The translations under genes and the position numbers were made by a program. Of a stretch of DNA of 64,000 bases, positions 42,964 to 52,380 are shown in pieces. The number at the start of each line of letters is the position of its first letter. Positions within the stretch are counted from its first letter, which is position 1. The DNA comes from Clostridium sp. chh4-2 (GTDB lineage Bacteria; Bacillota; Clostridia; Lachnospirales; Lachnospiraceae), in NCBI RefSeq assembly GCF_002899675.1, contig NZ_PKUU01000015.1, positions 90,993-154,992 on the forward strand, in the 5' to 3' direction. Under the pieces are notes generated by a model that was not told the origin of the DNA, did not search any database, and saw nothing but the letters and a program-made list of their open reading frames with translations.

Positions 42964-45360
42964 ATGAATTTAAAAGCATTAAAAACATTGGAATACCATA
43001 AGATTATCAGCCAGCTGACGGAATATGCCACCACCCAGCCGGGACAGGAACTCTGCAAAAACCTGGTGCCGTCTTCCGATCTGGATGAAATTATACAAAA
43101 TCAGACAGAAACCAGCGATGCCGTGACCCGCATTCGCCAGAAAGGAAGCATTTCCTTCAGCGGAGTGCGGGATATCAGGGACTCTTTAAAGCGCCTGGAG
43201 ATCGGAAGCTCTCTCGGAATTGTGGAAATTCTGTCCATCAGCTCCCTGCTCACCATCTCCGCCCGCGCAAAAAATTACGGACGCCATGAGGAATCAGACG
43301 AATTTCCGGACGATTCCCTGGAAGAGATGTTCCGTTCCTTAGAGCCCCTCACTCCGGTGAATACGGAGATTAAACGCTGCATTCTTTCCGAGGACGAAGT
43401 CAGCGATGACGCCAGCCCGGGGCTGCGGCATGTGCGCCGCTCCATGAAAGTGATCAATGACCGGGTTCATACCCAGTTAAACTCCATACTTAACTCCAAC
43501 CGTTCCTATCTGATGGACCCGGTCATCACCATGAGAGACGGGCGCTACTGCCTTCCGGTCAAATCGGAATACAAGAATCAGGTGGCCGGCATGGTTCACG
43601 ACCAGTCCTCCACCGGTTCCACGCTTTTTATCGAGCCTATGGCAATCATTAAGCTGAACAATGAACTGAGGGAGTTAGAGATTCAGGAGCAGAAAGAGAT
43701 CGAAGCCGTTTTAGCCGATCTCAGCATCCAGTTAGCGCCTTATACGGAAGAACTGGCCTTAAATCTTCAGCTTTTAGCTAAACTGGACTTTATTTTTGCA
43801 AAAGCGGCGCTGTCCAAACATTATAAATGCAGCGCGCCCATATTTAACAACAAAGGCTTCATCAACATTAAAGACGGACGCCATCCGTTGTTAGACCCGC
43901 AGAAGGTGGTTCCCATCAACATTCATTTGGGACGGGACTTTGATCTTCTGATCGTGACGGGACCCAACACGGGCGGTAAAACCGTTTCCTTAAAGACAGT
44001 CGGGCTCTTCACCCTGATGGGGCAGGCCGGGCTTCACATTCCGGCGTTTGACGGCTCTGAACTGGCCGTATTTGATGAAGTATTTGCAGATATCGGAGAT
44101 GAACAGAGCATTGAGCAGAGTCTCAGTACCTTTTCTTCCCATATGACCAACATCGTGGACATTTTGGGCAAGGCGGACAGCCGTTCCCTCTGTTTGTTCG
44201 ATGAGCTGGGAGCGGGAACAGACCCCACCGAAGGCGCTGCGCTGGCCATCGCCATCCTGACGTTCCTGCACAACATGAAATGCCGCACTATGGCAACCAC
44301 CCATTACAGCGAATTAAAGGTCTTTGCCCTGACAACGCCTGCCGTGGAAAATGCCTGCTGTGAATTTAACGTAGAAACCCTTCGTCCTACTTACCGACTG
44401 CTGATCGGCATACCGGGCAAGAGCAACGCGTTCGCCATTTCCAAAAAGCTGGGACTGCCGGACTATATTATTGAAGACGCCAAGGGACACATCGAAGCGG
44501 AAGACGAAACATTTGAAGATTTGCTGGCCAATCTGGAAGAGAGCCGCGTCACAATTGAAAAAGAGCGGGAACAGATTCAGTCCTATAAGGAAGAGATCTC
44601 ACGGCTGAAATCACGGCTGGAGCAGAAAGAAGAGCGGTTAGATGAGCGGAAGGACGCTCTGATCCGCAATGCCAACGAAGAGGCCCAGCGCATACTCCGG
44701 GAGGCAAAGGAAACTGCCGATCAGGTAATCCGCCGGGTCAACAAACTGGCTTCCCAGTCCGGCTATAACAAAGAGCTGGAAGCGGAGAGAAGCAAACTCA
44801 GGGATAAGCTGGGTTCTGTAGACAAAGAACTGGCGGTTAAGAATTCACCGAGTCCAAAGAAAGCGGTCAATGCAAAGACTTTAAAGATAGGCGACAGCGT
44901 CCGCGTGCTTACGATGAATTTAAAGGGCACGGTCAGCACTCTGCCCGATGCCAAAGGCAATCTATTCGTTCAGATGGGGATTCTCCGTTCCCAGGTCAAT
45001 ATAAAAGATTTGGAACTGATTGAAGAAGAGACCATTACCGGGGCTGCTGTTCCCGGCGCCATGGGCAAAAAGGGCATGAGCGGCAGCGGAAAGATCAAGA
45101 TGTCCAAATCCGCCACCATTTCCCCGGAGATCAAACTGATCGGAAAAACCGTGGATGAGGCCATACCGGAACTGGACAAATATCTGGATGACGCCTATCT
45201 GGCCCATCTGCCTCAGGTGCGTGTGGTTCACGGCCGCGGCACAGGAGCGCTGAAAGCCGGAGTGCATAAACATTTGAAAAAGCTCAAGTACGTAAAGGAA
45301 TTCCGTCTTGGGGAATTTGGCGAAGGAGATACCGGCGTAACCATCGTTACATTTAAATAA
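42964..45360 (+). CDS. mutS2: endonuclease MutS2
   Basis: This 798-residue protein has the MutS2 layout: core and lever helices (1-300), ATPase with Walker A TGPNTGGKTVSLKT (about 332-345), VFADIGDEQSIEQSLSTFSS, Walker B SLCLFDELGAGTDPTEGAAL and TTHYSELK; a long coiled coil (about 510-620, many Glu/Lys/Arg); and a C-terminal Smr nuclease domain with the VVHGRGTGALK motif. MutS2 acts in suppression of recombination or in rescue of collided ribosomes. The ATG at 42964 fits the family start (NLKALKTLEYHKI); the frame is open 128 codons further upstream without family similarity. Confidence 0.95.
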   Translation: MNLKALKTLEYHKIISQLTEYATTQPGQELCKNLVPSSDLDEIIQNQTETSDAVTRIRQKGSISFSGVRDIRDSLKRLEIGSSLGIVEILSISSLLTISARAKNYGRHEESDEFPDDSLEEMFRSLEPLTPVNTEIKRCILSEDEVSDDASPGLRHVRRSMKVINDRVHTQLNSILNSNRSYLMDPVITMRDGRYCLPVKSEYKNQVAGMVHDQSSTGSTLFIEPMAIIKLNNELRELEIQEQKEIEAVLADLSIQLAPYTEELALNLQLLAKLDFIFAKAALSKHYKCSAPIFNNKGFINIKDGRHPLLDPQKVVPINIHLGRDFDLLIVTGPNTGGKTVSLKTVGLFTLMGQAGLHIPAFDGSELAVFDEVFADIGDEQSIEQSLSTFSSHMTNIVDILGKADSRSLCLFDELGAGTDPTEGAALAIAILTFLHNMKCRTMATTHYSELKVFALTTPAVENACCEFNVETLRPTYRLLIGIPGKSNAFAISKKLGLPDYIIEDAKGHIEAEDETFEDLLANLEESRVTIEKEREQIQSYKEEISRLKSRLEQKEERLDERKDALIRNANEEAQRILREAKETADQVIRRVNKLASQSGYNKELEAERSKLRDKLGSVDKELAVKNSPSPKKAVNAKTLKIGDSVRVLTMNLKGTVSTLPDAKGNLFVQMGILRSQVNIKDLELIEEETITGAAVPGAMGKKGMSGSGKIKMSKSATISPEIKLIGKTVDEAIPELDKYLDDAYLAHLPQVRVVHGRGTGALKAGVHKHLKKLKYVKEFRLGEFGEGDTGVTIVTFK

Positions 45361-45374
45361 ACAGGAGGATCATA

Positions 45375-46085
45375 ATGGCAGAAAAACAACGGGTATTAAT
45401 TGTTGACGACGATGCAAATATCGCAGAACTGATTTCCCTCTATCTGATGAAGGAATGCTATGAAACAAAGATCGTATATGACGGAGAAGAGGCGCTCCAT
45501 GTATTTTCCGATTTTAAGCCTAATATCGTGCTGCTGGATCTTATGCTTCCGGGTATTGACGGATATCAGGTCTGCCGGGAGTTAAGGGCTTCCTCACAGG
45601 TTCCCATCATCATGCTCTCCGCAAAGGGAGAGATATTCGATAAAGTCCTGGGACTGGAACTGGGCGCGGATGATTACATGATGAAACCCTTCGATTCCAA
45701 GGAACTGGTTGCCAGGGTAAAGGCCGTGCTCCGCAGATATCAGGCCGTTCCTGCCCCCGCAGCTCCCCAGACAGAGCAGAAGGGCGATTATGTGGAATAT
45801 CCGGACCTGATCGTAAACCTAACGAATTACTCAGTCATTTACATGGGGCATTCCATTGAGATGCCGCCCAAAGAGCTGGAGCTTTTATATTTTCTGGCCT
45901 CCTCTCCCAATCAGGTGTTTACCAGAGAACAGCTTTTAGACCATATCTGGGGCTATGAATATATTGGAGATACCAGAACCGTGGACGTTCATATCAAACG
46001 TCTGAGGGAAAAGATTAAAGACCACGACAGCTGGGCTCTGACTACGGTTTGGGGCATCGGCTACAAATTCGAGGTGAAACGATGA
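45375..46085 (+). CDS. response regulator, OmpR/PhoB family
   Basis: The 236-residue regulator has a receiver domain with the acidic pair DDD at 11-13, the phosphorylation Asp in NIVLLDLMLPGIDGYQ (about residue 55), the conserved Thr/Ser in PIIMLSAKGE and Lys in YMMKPFD, and a C-terminal winged helix (PPKELELLYFLASSPNQVFT, TRTVDVHIKRLREKI). AGGAGG precedes it. It overlaps the kinase gene by ATGA, forming a two-component pair whose signal is unknown. Only 14 bp separate it from mutS2. Confidence 0.95.
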   Translation: MAEKQRVLIVDDDANIAELISLYLMKECYETKIVYDGEEALHVFSDFKPNIVLLDLMLPGIDGYQVCRELRASSQVPIIMLSAKGEIFDKVLGLELGADDYMMKPFDSKELVARVKAVLRRYQAVPAPAAPQTEQKGDYVEYPDLIVNLTNYSVIYMGHSIEMPPKELELLYFLASSPNQVFTREQLLDHIWGYEYIGDTRTVDVHIKRLREKIKDHDSWALTTVWGIGYKFEVKR

Positions 46086-47488
46086 CCCACTCCCTTTATT
46101 CCAAGTTTCTTATAGGCTATCTTGTTTTCGGCCTTTTGGGATTTATAACCATTGCCACCTTTTCATCCAGAATCACCTACAACTATCTGATCGATGAAAA
46201 AGCAGAAGCGCTGTATGACGAGGCCAATTTGATCGCTTCGTCATACAGCGCCATGTATAAAGGGCAGAATATCGACCTGGTGAGCGCCTATCCGCAGCTT
46301 CAGGCCGTCTCCACCTTTCTGAAATCAGAGGTGTGGGTTGTGGACCGGAAGGGCACTATCACGGTGGACAGCAACCATTCCAGCCGTAACGGAACACTGA
46401 TCGACGGCTTTGATCCCACCCTGACCGGCAACAAATCCTATGGTATCGGCAATTATTATGGTTCATTTCCCTATGAAATGCTCAGCGTAAGCGCCCCCAT
46501 TACCGGCAATTACACCACTCACGGATATGTGATCATACATCTGCCTATCAGCCAGATCTTAGATTCCCAGAACGGGATTCTGAATATTTTATACATCACA
46601 TCGGGAATTGTATTTGCACTTTCCTTAATCATTCTTCTTGTGTTCAGTAAAACCGTATACTATCCGCTGAAAAAGATTACTGCAGCGGCCAATGAATATG
46701 CGGCTGGAAACTTAAACTACAAGATCAAGCTGGAAACCCACGACGAGATGGGGTACCTGGCCGCTACTTTAGACTATATGTCGGACGAGCTCAATAAGGC
46801 GGAAGAATACCAGCGCACCTTTATCGCCAATGTTTCCCATGATTTCCGCTCCCCGCTGACCTCCATTAAGGGGTATCTGGAAGCGATTCTGGACGGAACG
46901 ATTCCGCCTGAGATGTATGATAAATACCTTCATCTGGTTATTTCCGAGACAGCCCGCCTTACGAAATTAACACAGGGACTGCTGACCCTGAACTCCTTGG
47001 ACAGCAAAGGGTACCTGTCGCGGACGAATTTCGATATCAACCGGGTGATTAAAGATGTGGCTGCATCCTTTGAAGGCACCTGTGATGCCAAGAATCTGGT
47101 CATAGACCTGACATTTTCCGACAGCATACAGATGGTTTACGCAGACTTGGGGAAAATACAGCAGGTATTGTATAACTTGATCGACAATGCGATCAAATTC
47201 AGCCATCACAATTCCGTCATCTACATTCAGACTTCCACCAAGTATGAAAAGGCATTTATCTCAGTCAAGGATACGGGAATCGGCATACCGAAAGACAGCG
47301 TTAAAAAGATTTGGGAACGTTTTTATAAATCCGATCTTTCACGCGGCAAGGATAAAAAAGGAACCGGCCTCGGTTTATCAATCGTAAAAGAAATCGTTCA
47401 GGCTCATGGGGAAAATATCGACGTAATCAGCACGGAAGGCGTCGGAACTGAATTCATATTCACTCTTCCGCGTTCTACTAATTTATAA
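46082..47488 (+). CDS. sensor histidine kinase
   Basis: The 468-residue membrane kinase has a first helix (FLIGYLVFGLLGFITIATFS), an extracellular sensor of about 130 residues, a second helix (ILYITSGIVFALSLIILLVF), HAMP, the H box FIANVSHDFRSPLTSIKGYL with the phospho-acceptor His, and a HATPase domain with N box LYNLIDNAIKFS and G boxes DTGIGIPKDS and GTGLGLSIVKEI. It starts in the stop codon of the response regulator gene, and the two should form one signalling pair. Confidence 0.95.
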   Translation: MTHSLYSKFLIGYLVFGLLGFITIATFSSRITYNYLIDEKAEALYDEANLIASSYSAMYKGQNIDLVSAYPQLQAVSTFLKSEVWVVDRKGTITVDSNHSSRNGTLIDGFDPTLTGNKSYGIGNYYGSFPYEMLSVSAPITGNYTTHGYVIIHLPISQILDSQNGILNILYITSGIVFALSLIILLVFSKTVYYPLKKITAAANEYAAGNLNYKIKLETHDEMGYLAATLDYMSDELNKAEEYQRTFIANVSHDFRSPLTSIKGYLEAILDGTIPPEMYDKYLHLVISETARLTKLTQGLLTLNSLDSKGYLSRTNFDINRVIKDVAASFEGTCDAKNLVIDLTFSDSIQMVYADLGKIQQVLYNLIDNAIKFSHHNSVIYIQTSTKYEKAFISVKDTGIGIPKDSVKKIWERFYKSDLSRGKDKKGTGLGLSIVKEIVQAHGENIDVISTEGVGTEFIFTLPRSTNL

Positions 47489-47566
47489 CTTTGCAATGTT
47501 CACCTTGCCGCTTATCGCTTATGGCGGATAAGGCGCACTTAATCAATGCGTAAGGGAACAGAGAAC

Positions 47567-48256
47567 ATGAAGAAATTGTTTAAGGCCATTCGTCAGGGAA
47601 ATCTTGGTGAAGTAAAATGCATCATTGAAAAAAAGCCGGAGCTTGTCAATTGTGTTTCCGGAGCATTGCCGAAGAAGGATCATGGGCAGTCTCCGCTCCA
47701 GGTTGCGTTAAAAAGCGGGAACTATGAAATTGCCGATTATTTCATCGAACATGACGCAGATATAAATTTTATGGAAGCCGAAGATGATGATCCTGGTATA
47801 CGAGCGCCAGTTTTATTTGACGCCATCAATTCTACGATTGTTTCCCTTTGCTACAAAAGATTCGACGAATCAGAGACTGCATTTGGCCTTGTTAAAAAGC
47901 TTGTGGAAAGAGGCGCTGACGTAAATAAACGGGCATCAAACGGATATGATGCGATCAATTGGTCCATATGCGCAGCGGAGTTATTATTTAATCGTGCAAG
48001 TGTGTATCCGCAGTCTCAGGAGGCGGTGCGAAAGCAGCTTGCAGGAATCCTTGATTTGCTGATTGAAAACGGCGCAGATTATGTGGCATGGGCGAATAGA
48101 GGACATTATCCCGAGCCCTATCCGGGACCCAGCAACAGAAGTATGTATATTGATGATTTTGTTCCGGGAGATGAGAAGGACCTTGATAAAAACAAGGAAC
48201 TGAGAGCATTTATACAAGAGTATTTCAGAAGCAGAAATTTGCAGATTGAATTCTAA
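47567..48256 (+). CDS. ankyrin repeat protein
   Basis: The 229-residue protein consists mainly of ankyrin-type repeats: KKLFKAIRQGNLGEVKCIIE, SPLQVALKSGNYEIADYFIE-HDADINF, and VKKLVERGADVNKRASNGYD, then LDLLIENGADYVAWANRGHY. Such proteins bind other proteins; the partner is unknown. I place the start at ATG 47567 with AAGGGA upstream; an ATG seven codons earlier lacks a ribosome site. It follows the kinase gene by 78 bp. Confidence 0.82.
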   Translation: MKKLFKAIRQGNLGEVKCIIEKKPELVNCVSGALPKKDHGQSPLQVALKSGNYEIADYFIEHDADINFMEAEDDDPGIRAPVLFDAINSTIVSLCYKRFDESETAFGLVKKLVERGADVNKRASNGYDAINWSICAAELLFNRASVYPQSQEAVRKQLAGILDLLIENGADYVAWANRGHYPEPYPGPSNRSMYIDDFVPGDEKDLDKNKELRAFIQEYFRSRNLQIEF

Positions 48257-48270
48257 TATCGTAAATAAAA

Positions 48271-48306
48271 AAGAGCCTGCTATTTAATAAATCTCAGCAA
48301 GCTCTT
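48271..48306. terminator. two-way terminator between ankyrin gene and nagA
   Basis: AAGAGCCTGCT pairs with AGCAAGCTCTT (one offset base), flanked by AAAAAA on the left and TCTTTATTTT on the right, so it can end transcription from both converging genes. Confidence 0.8.
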
Positions 48307-48368
48307 CTTTATTTTCCCCTATCTCATTCCAGGTCTATTAGTCCTTTATAAACCGGCCTAACTCTCCC

Positions 48369-49508
48369 TTAAAGCATCTCTTTCCCTCTGCAATAAGTCT
48401 GAACCACCTCATAATCCCTGTCCAGCACCACCAGATCCGCATCATATCCTGCCACAATCTTGCCCTTCCTGTCATCCACGCCCAGACATCTGGCCGGGTT
48501 AATCGTGCAGGAGTTCAAAGCCGTGTCAAATGGAACCTGTGCTTCCTCAACCAATATCTTCAGCCCGCGGTTCATAAAAAGTGTGCTTCCGGCAATGGTT
48601 TCCGTTCCCTTCAGATAAGCCAGCCCGTTTTCCCTGATCTCAATATCATGGCCGCCCAGCTGGTATTTTCCTCCCGGAGGACAGTGTTTTGCTCTCAGTG
48701 AATCGCTGACCATAATGCCGAAATCACGGCCTTTGGCGGTAAAAAAGTTATTGAGTGCCGCAACGCTGCTGTGACAGCCGTCGCAGATCACTTCTCCATA
48801 GATTTCGCGAACCCGGAAAGCAGTTCCTACCAGTCCGGGGTCTCTGTGGTGATATGGGGTCATGCCATTATAAACGTGGGTCATGGAAGTGGCTCCATGA
48901 GCGATTCCCATCAGCGCCTGTCTGTAATTGGCCGCCGAGTGTCCCATGCTCACAACGACTCCGTGGCTGCGGCAGTACTTAGTCAGCTGAAACTCATCGT
49001 CCTGTTCCGGCGCGAGGGTGATATATTTAATCAGGCCGTCTGCCGCTTCCTGATACATCTTAAATTGTTCTACCGAAGGTTTCGCTATGGCTTCCGGAGG
49101 CTGTGCTCCTTTGTACTTCATATCCAGATAAGGCCCTTCAAAATGGATTCCCAGGATCTCAGCGCCTTCATACCCTTCCTTTACCACCTTTGCCACATTG
49201 GCAACCGCGGCGGTAAGAACATCCGGCATCTGGGTCACTGTGGTAGGTAAAATGGAGGTCACGCCTTCACATGGAATCCGTTTCATCCAATCCCTGAGGC
49301 CCTCTTCTGTTCCGTCATTGGTATCATAGCCATAGGCTCCGTGCGTATGAACGTCGATGAATCCGGGCACAATCCGGTCTTCTCCGTAATCTTTGTCGGC
49401 CGGATGAGAATCATATGGATAAACCGCTTCGATTTTTCCATCCCTGATCTCCAGCTGCGCATCCAAAAACTGCCCGGCAATCCAGACTTTTTTACTTTGT
49501 ATAACCAT
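48369..49508 (-). CDS. nagA: N-acetylglucosamine-6-phosphate deacetylase
   Basis: The 379-residue amidohydrolase has the NagA hallmarks: VPGFIDVHTHGAYGYDTNDG near residue 47 (metal His pair), EILGIHFEGPYLDMKYKGAQ with the metal Glu, MGHSAANY and MTHVYNGMTPYHHRDPGLVG, and VSDSLRAKHCPPGGKY with the catalytic Asp. It converts GlcNAc-6-phosphate to glucosamine-6-phosphate and acetate in the cytoplasm. No nagB is adjacent. AGAGGG precedes the ATG. Confidence 0.95.
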   Translation of the reverse strand: MVIQSKKVWIAGQFLDAQLEIRDGKIEAVYPYDSHPADKDYGEDRIVPGFIDVHTHGAYGYDTNDGTEEGLRDWMKRIPCEGVTSILPTTVTQMPDVLTAAVANVAKVVKEGYEGAEILGIHFEGPYLDMKYKGAQPPEAIAKPSVEQFKMYQEAADGLIKYITLAPEQDDEFQLTKYCRSHGVVVSMGHSAANYRQALMGIAHGATSMTHVYNGMTPYHHRDPGLVGTAFRVREIYGEVICDGCHSSVAALNNFFTAKGRDFGIMVSDSLRAKHCPPGGKYQLGGHDIEIRENGLAYLKGTETIAGSTLFMNRGLKILVEEAQVPFDTALNSCTINPARCLGVDDRKGKIVAGYDADLVVLDRDYEVVQTYCRGKEML

Positions 49509-49590
49509 ACTATCCCTCTATTCTGCCGAATAAACGGCTTGATTTTAACTGTACATCATCCCTCTATTCTACGATGATTTCCCGTTTTTT

Positions 49591-51288
49591 TCAATCCATA
49601 ACTATCCCGCATGGATGGGTTGGCCTTTCATCGTAGCTGCGGTCGTTGAATATGCATTCATAAAAGCGGAAACCGCCGGATAAATTATAGCAGTTAAATC
49701 CATTGGCAGTTAAAATTCTGCATGCAATGTAGCTTCTGAGACCGCTGTGACAGTTGATATAGATATCTTTTGCCTGATCCAGCTCTTTCATGCGCTCTCT
49801 CAGTTCATCAAGAGGAATATTTACCGTTCCTTCGATATGGCCTTTGGCATATTCGGAAACATTTCTCACATCCAGCATAATAACGGAATCGTCTTTCATC
49901 AGGCGCTCCACATCACTCCAATGATACTGTTTTACATTTCCTGTCATGATATTTTCAATCACATATCCGGCCATATTGACTGGGTCTTTGGCGGAAGAAT
50001 ACGGAGGAGCATAAGAAAGATCCAGTTCCGTCAGATCAATGCCTGTCATGCCCGCATGAATGGCGGCAGCCATCACATCAAGCCGTTTGTCTACACCTTC
50101 AAAGCCCACAATCTGAGCGCCTAAGATTCTGCCGTCTTTTGGAGAAAACAGAGTTTTAATGGTCATATTCGTCGCTCCCGGATAATAGGAAGCGTGGGAA
50201 ACAGAGTAGGTCACAACCTTATCGTATTCAATTCCTGATTCTTTGGCTGTCTTTTCATTGATTCCCGCAGAAGCAGCCGTCATATCGAACATTTTAAGAA
50301 CGGAAGATCCCAGCGAGCCTTTAAATGTGCTGTTCCGTCCGCAGATATTATCAGCGGCAATGCGCCCCTGCTTGTTGGCTGGACCTGCAAGAGAAATCAA
50401 TGTCTGCTCTCCCGTCACAAAATTCTTCACTTCCACCGCGTCGCCGGCCGCATAGATATCAGGATCGGACGTCTGCATATGCTCATTAACCCGGATGGAA
50501 CCTCTGACGCCCAGTTCCAGTCCCGCATTTTTAGCCAGCAGCGTATCCGGCGTCACACCGATTGCCAAAATGACAAGATCCGCCCCGATGGCATCTCCAT
50601 TTTTCAGATGAGTTACCACATTTCCTTCTTTCTCTGAAAATCCGGTAACTTCCGCATTCACCCTCAGATCCATGCCTTTCTTTCTCAAATAAGCGTGCAT
50701 CTCACATGCCATGTCATAATCAAACGGCAGCATAATCTGGTCTTCTCTCTGTAAAAGAATGGTGTCGATCCCCGTATGAATCAGGTTTTCAGCCATCTCA
50801 AGGCCGATAAATCCGCCGCCGACCACAACCGCCCTGCCGGGTTTTGTCTCTTCGATGTATTCTTTGATCCGGTAAGTATCTTCCACAGTGCGCAGTGTAA
50901 ATATCTTCGGATTGTCAATGCCCGGAAATGGAGGCGTCATCGCCTTTGCCCCCGGCGAAAGGATCAGCTTATCATACGATTCCGTATATTCGCTCCCGTC
51001 TTCCAAACGTTTTACCGTCACAGTTTTTCCTGCCGGATCAATGGACGTAACCTCGTTCTTTACACGCACCTCCACCCGGAAGCGGTTCCAAAAACTCTCC
51101 GGCGTCTGCAGGGTCAGCTTCTTCTTCTCTTCAATAACCCCGCCGATATAATATGGAAGTCCGCAGTTGGCATAGGATACGTAACCTCCTCTTTCAAATA
51201 TAATAATCTCTGCCGACTCGTCTAAACGGCGAAGACGTGCTGCGGCTGTTGCTCCACCGGCTACGCCGCCAATAATTAATACTTTCAT
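49591..51288 (-). CDS. CoA-disulfide reductase / NADH oxidase-like with rhodanese domain
   Basis: A 565-residue flavoprotein. FAD-binding motif VLIIGGVAGGATAAARLRRL at the N-terminus; single redox Cys in SYANCGLPYYIGG (about Cys43); NAD motif AVVVGGGFIGLEMAENLIHT; FAD-contact IYAAGDAVEV; then a dimerisation domain and a C-terminal rhodanese domain with active-site loop INCHSGLRS. Members reduce CoA disulfide or CoA persulfide with NAD(P)H. The start at 51288 matches the family and has AAGGAG upstream, but the frame continues to an ATG at 51423 with its own AAAGGAG, adding 45 residues. A Crp/Fnr-family gene lies upstream. Confidence 0.9.
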   Translation of the reverse strand: MKVLIIGGVAGGATAAARLRRLDESAEIIIFERGGYVSYANCGLPYYIGGVIEEKKKLTLQTPESFWNRFRVEVRVKNEVTSIDPAGKTVTVKRLEDGSEYTESYDKLILSPGAKAMTPPFPGIDNPKIFTLRTVEDTYRIKEYIEETKPGRAVVVGGGFIGLEMAENLIHTGIDTILLQREDQIMLPFDYDMACEMHAYLRKKGMDLRVNAEVTGFSEKEGNVVTHLKNGDAIGADLVILAIGVTPDTLLAKNAGLELGVRGSIRVNEHMQTSDPDIYAAGDAVEVKNFVTGEQTLISLAGPANKQGRIAADNICGRNSTFKGSLGSSVLKMFDMTAASAGINEKTAKESGIEYDKVVTYSVSHASYYPGATNMTIKTLFSPKDGRILGAQIVGFEGVDKRLDVMAAAIHAGMTGIDLTELDLSYAPPYSSAKDPVNMAGYVIENIMTGNVKQYHWSDVERLMKDDSVIMLDVRNVSEYAKGHIEGTVNIPLDELRERMKELDQAKDIYINCHSGLRSYIACRILTANGFNCYNLSGGFRFYECIFNDRSYDERPTHPCGIVMD

Positions 51289-51455
51289 ACCTGATCTCTC
51301 CTTATCTAAATGTATTTTGTTCATTTCCGCCCTTGTTCCTGTGTCCTTGCGGGGCGCTTCCAGCCTTCCGGACTTTTGACCTTCGGCTGCATACTCATCC
51401 CTGATTATAGAAAAAACAGACATATTTACTGCTCCTTTTCAACTCATGTTAACAG

Positions 51456-51494
51456 GATACTATAAAATGTCTGTCTTTACCGTAACTTTGTTAC
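51456..51494 (-). promoter_or_regulatory. CoA-disulfide reductase promoter with Crp/Fnr-like site
   Basis: GTAAC-TTT-GTTAC (51482-51494) is a 5-3-5 palindrome like sites of some Crp/Fnr proteins. On the minus strand a -10-like TAGTAT or TATAGT follows (51456-51464). The site is centred about 38 bp before the expected start, near the class II activator position. Confidence 0.5.
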
Positions 51495-51561
51495 ATTTCT
51501 CTGCGGCATTGCTGCGTAATCATCCGGCTTTCGGTATCTGAAAAAAGAGTGGACGGTTACG

Positions 51562-52230
51562 CTACCGCAGGCTGGCCGCCGCCATATGCGCGATCCGCTC
51601 TTTATCCAGCAGCTCGATTCCGCCCCGTTTCAGCTTCACCAGCTGTTCATTTTGAAAATACTTCAGCATGCGCGTCACTACTTCTCTCACGCTGCCCAAG
51701 TGATTTGCAATCTGCTCATGGGTGATTTGCAGCTCTTCCGAACCTGACAGCTCGCATTCTTCCAATAAAAATGCTGCCAGGCGGCTGTCCAGTTTCTTAT
51801 TCAGCACCTGATCCATCAGCCACATCACATCTGAAAATCTGGTGGCCATCAATTCATTGGTATAGTTTGCAACAGCGGCCGATTCATCCATCAGGTTTTT
51901 GTAGAGTTCAACCGGAATCCTCAAAACCACAGAATCCTGTTCGGCCTCCACCATCACGTCAAACTGAATCCCTTTCAACAGACAGGCCGCCGAAAACAGG
52001 CAGATATCCCGTTCCAAAAGGCGGTAAAGCGTAAGTTCCTTTCCTTCATCCGACATCGTATAGACCCTGAGCTGTCCGCAGACCATTACTAAAAGGCCAA
52101 TACAGCTGGAGGAACCATTGTGTATTACAGCACCTTTGGAAAATTCCCGTTCCCTCACCGCATTTTTCAGCAATTCCTGTTGAGCAGGCGTTAATTTCTT
52201 CCAAAATGGAAGGTACTCACTCAGATCCAT
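51562..52230 (-). CDS. Crp/Fnr family transcriptional regulator
   Basis: The 222-residue protein has an N-terminal cyclic-nucleotide-binding-like barrel (GAVIHNGSSSCIGLLVMVCG, RVYTMSDEGKELTLYRLLER) and a C-terminal winged helix ITHEQIANHLGSVREVVTRM. No N-terminal cysteine cluster of FNR type is visible. It lies upstream of the CoA-disulfide reductase gene on the same strand, whose promoter carries a matching palindrome. AAGGAG is 11 bases before the ATG and 8 before an in-frame TTG just ahead of it, so the start could be either. Confidence 0.9.
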   Translation of the reverse strand: MDLSEYLPFWKKLTPAQQELLKNAVREREFSKGAVIHNGSSSCIGLLVMVCGQLRVYTMSDEGKELTLYRLLERDICLFSAACLLKGIQFDVMVEAEQDSVVLRIPVELYKNLMDESAAVANYTNELMATRFSDVMWLMDQVLNKKLDSRLAAFLLEECELSGSEELQITHEQIANHLGSVREVVTRMLKYFQNEQLVKLKRGGIELLDKERIAHMAAASLR

Positions 52231-52307
52231 CAATTATTTGTCTCCTTAAACATGTGTAATGAATCTATTGTACATCGAATTGAACCGGAAATCAATCATG
52301 GGGAATA

Positions 52308-52362
52308 GACGAAGAATAGAGGCGCCCAGGGCTGCCAGCCCCGGACTCCTCTATTCTTCGTC
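52308..52362. terminator. hairpin between the amidohydrolase and crp-type genes
   Basis: GACGAAGAATAGAGG (52308-52322) and CCTCTATTCTTCGTC (52348-52362) are perfect 15-bp arms, with a further GGGCT/AGCCC stem inside. It lies just after the 3' end of the minus-strand amidohydrolase gene. No U-tract follows, so it could be a processing hairpin or another palindromic repeat rather than a terminator. Confidence 0.6.
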
Positions 52363-52380
52363 ATTAACCAATCGAAAATT

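Noticed and set aside
47500..47540. Hairpin-like GCCGCTTATC / GATAAGGCGC after the kinase gene, resembling enterobacterial REP sequences
   Set aside because: The pairing has two mismatches and occurs only once; the likeness to REP is probably chance.
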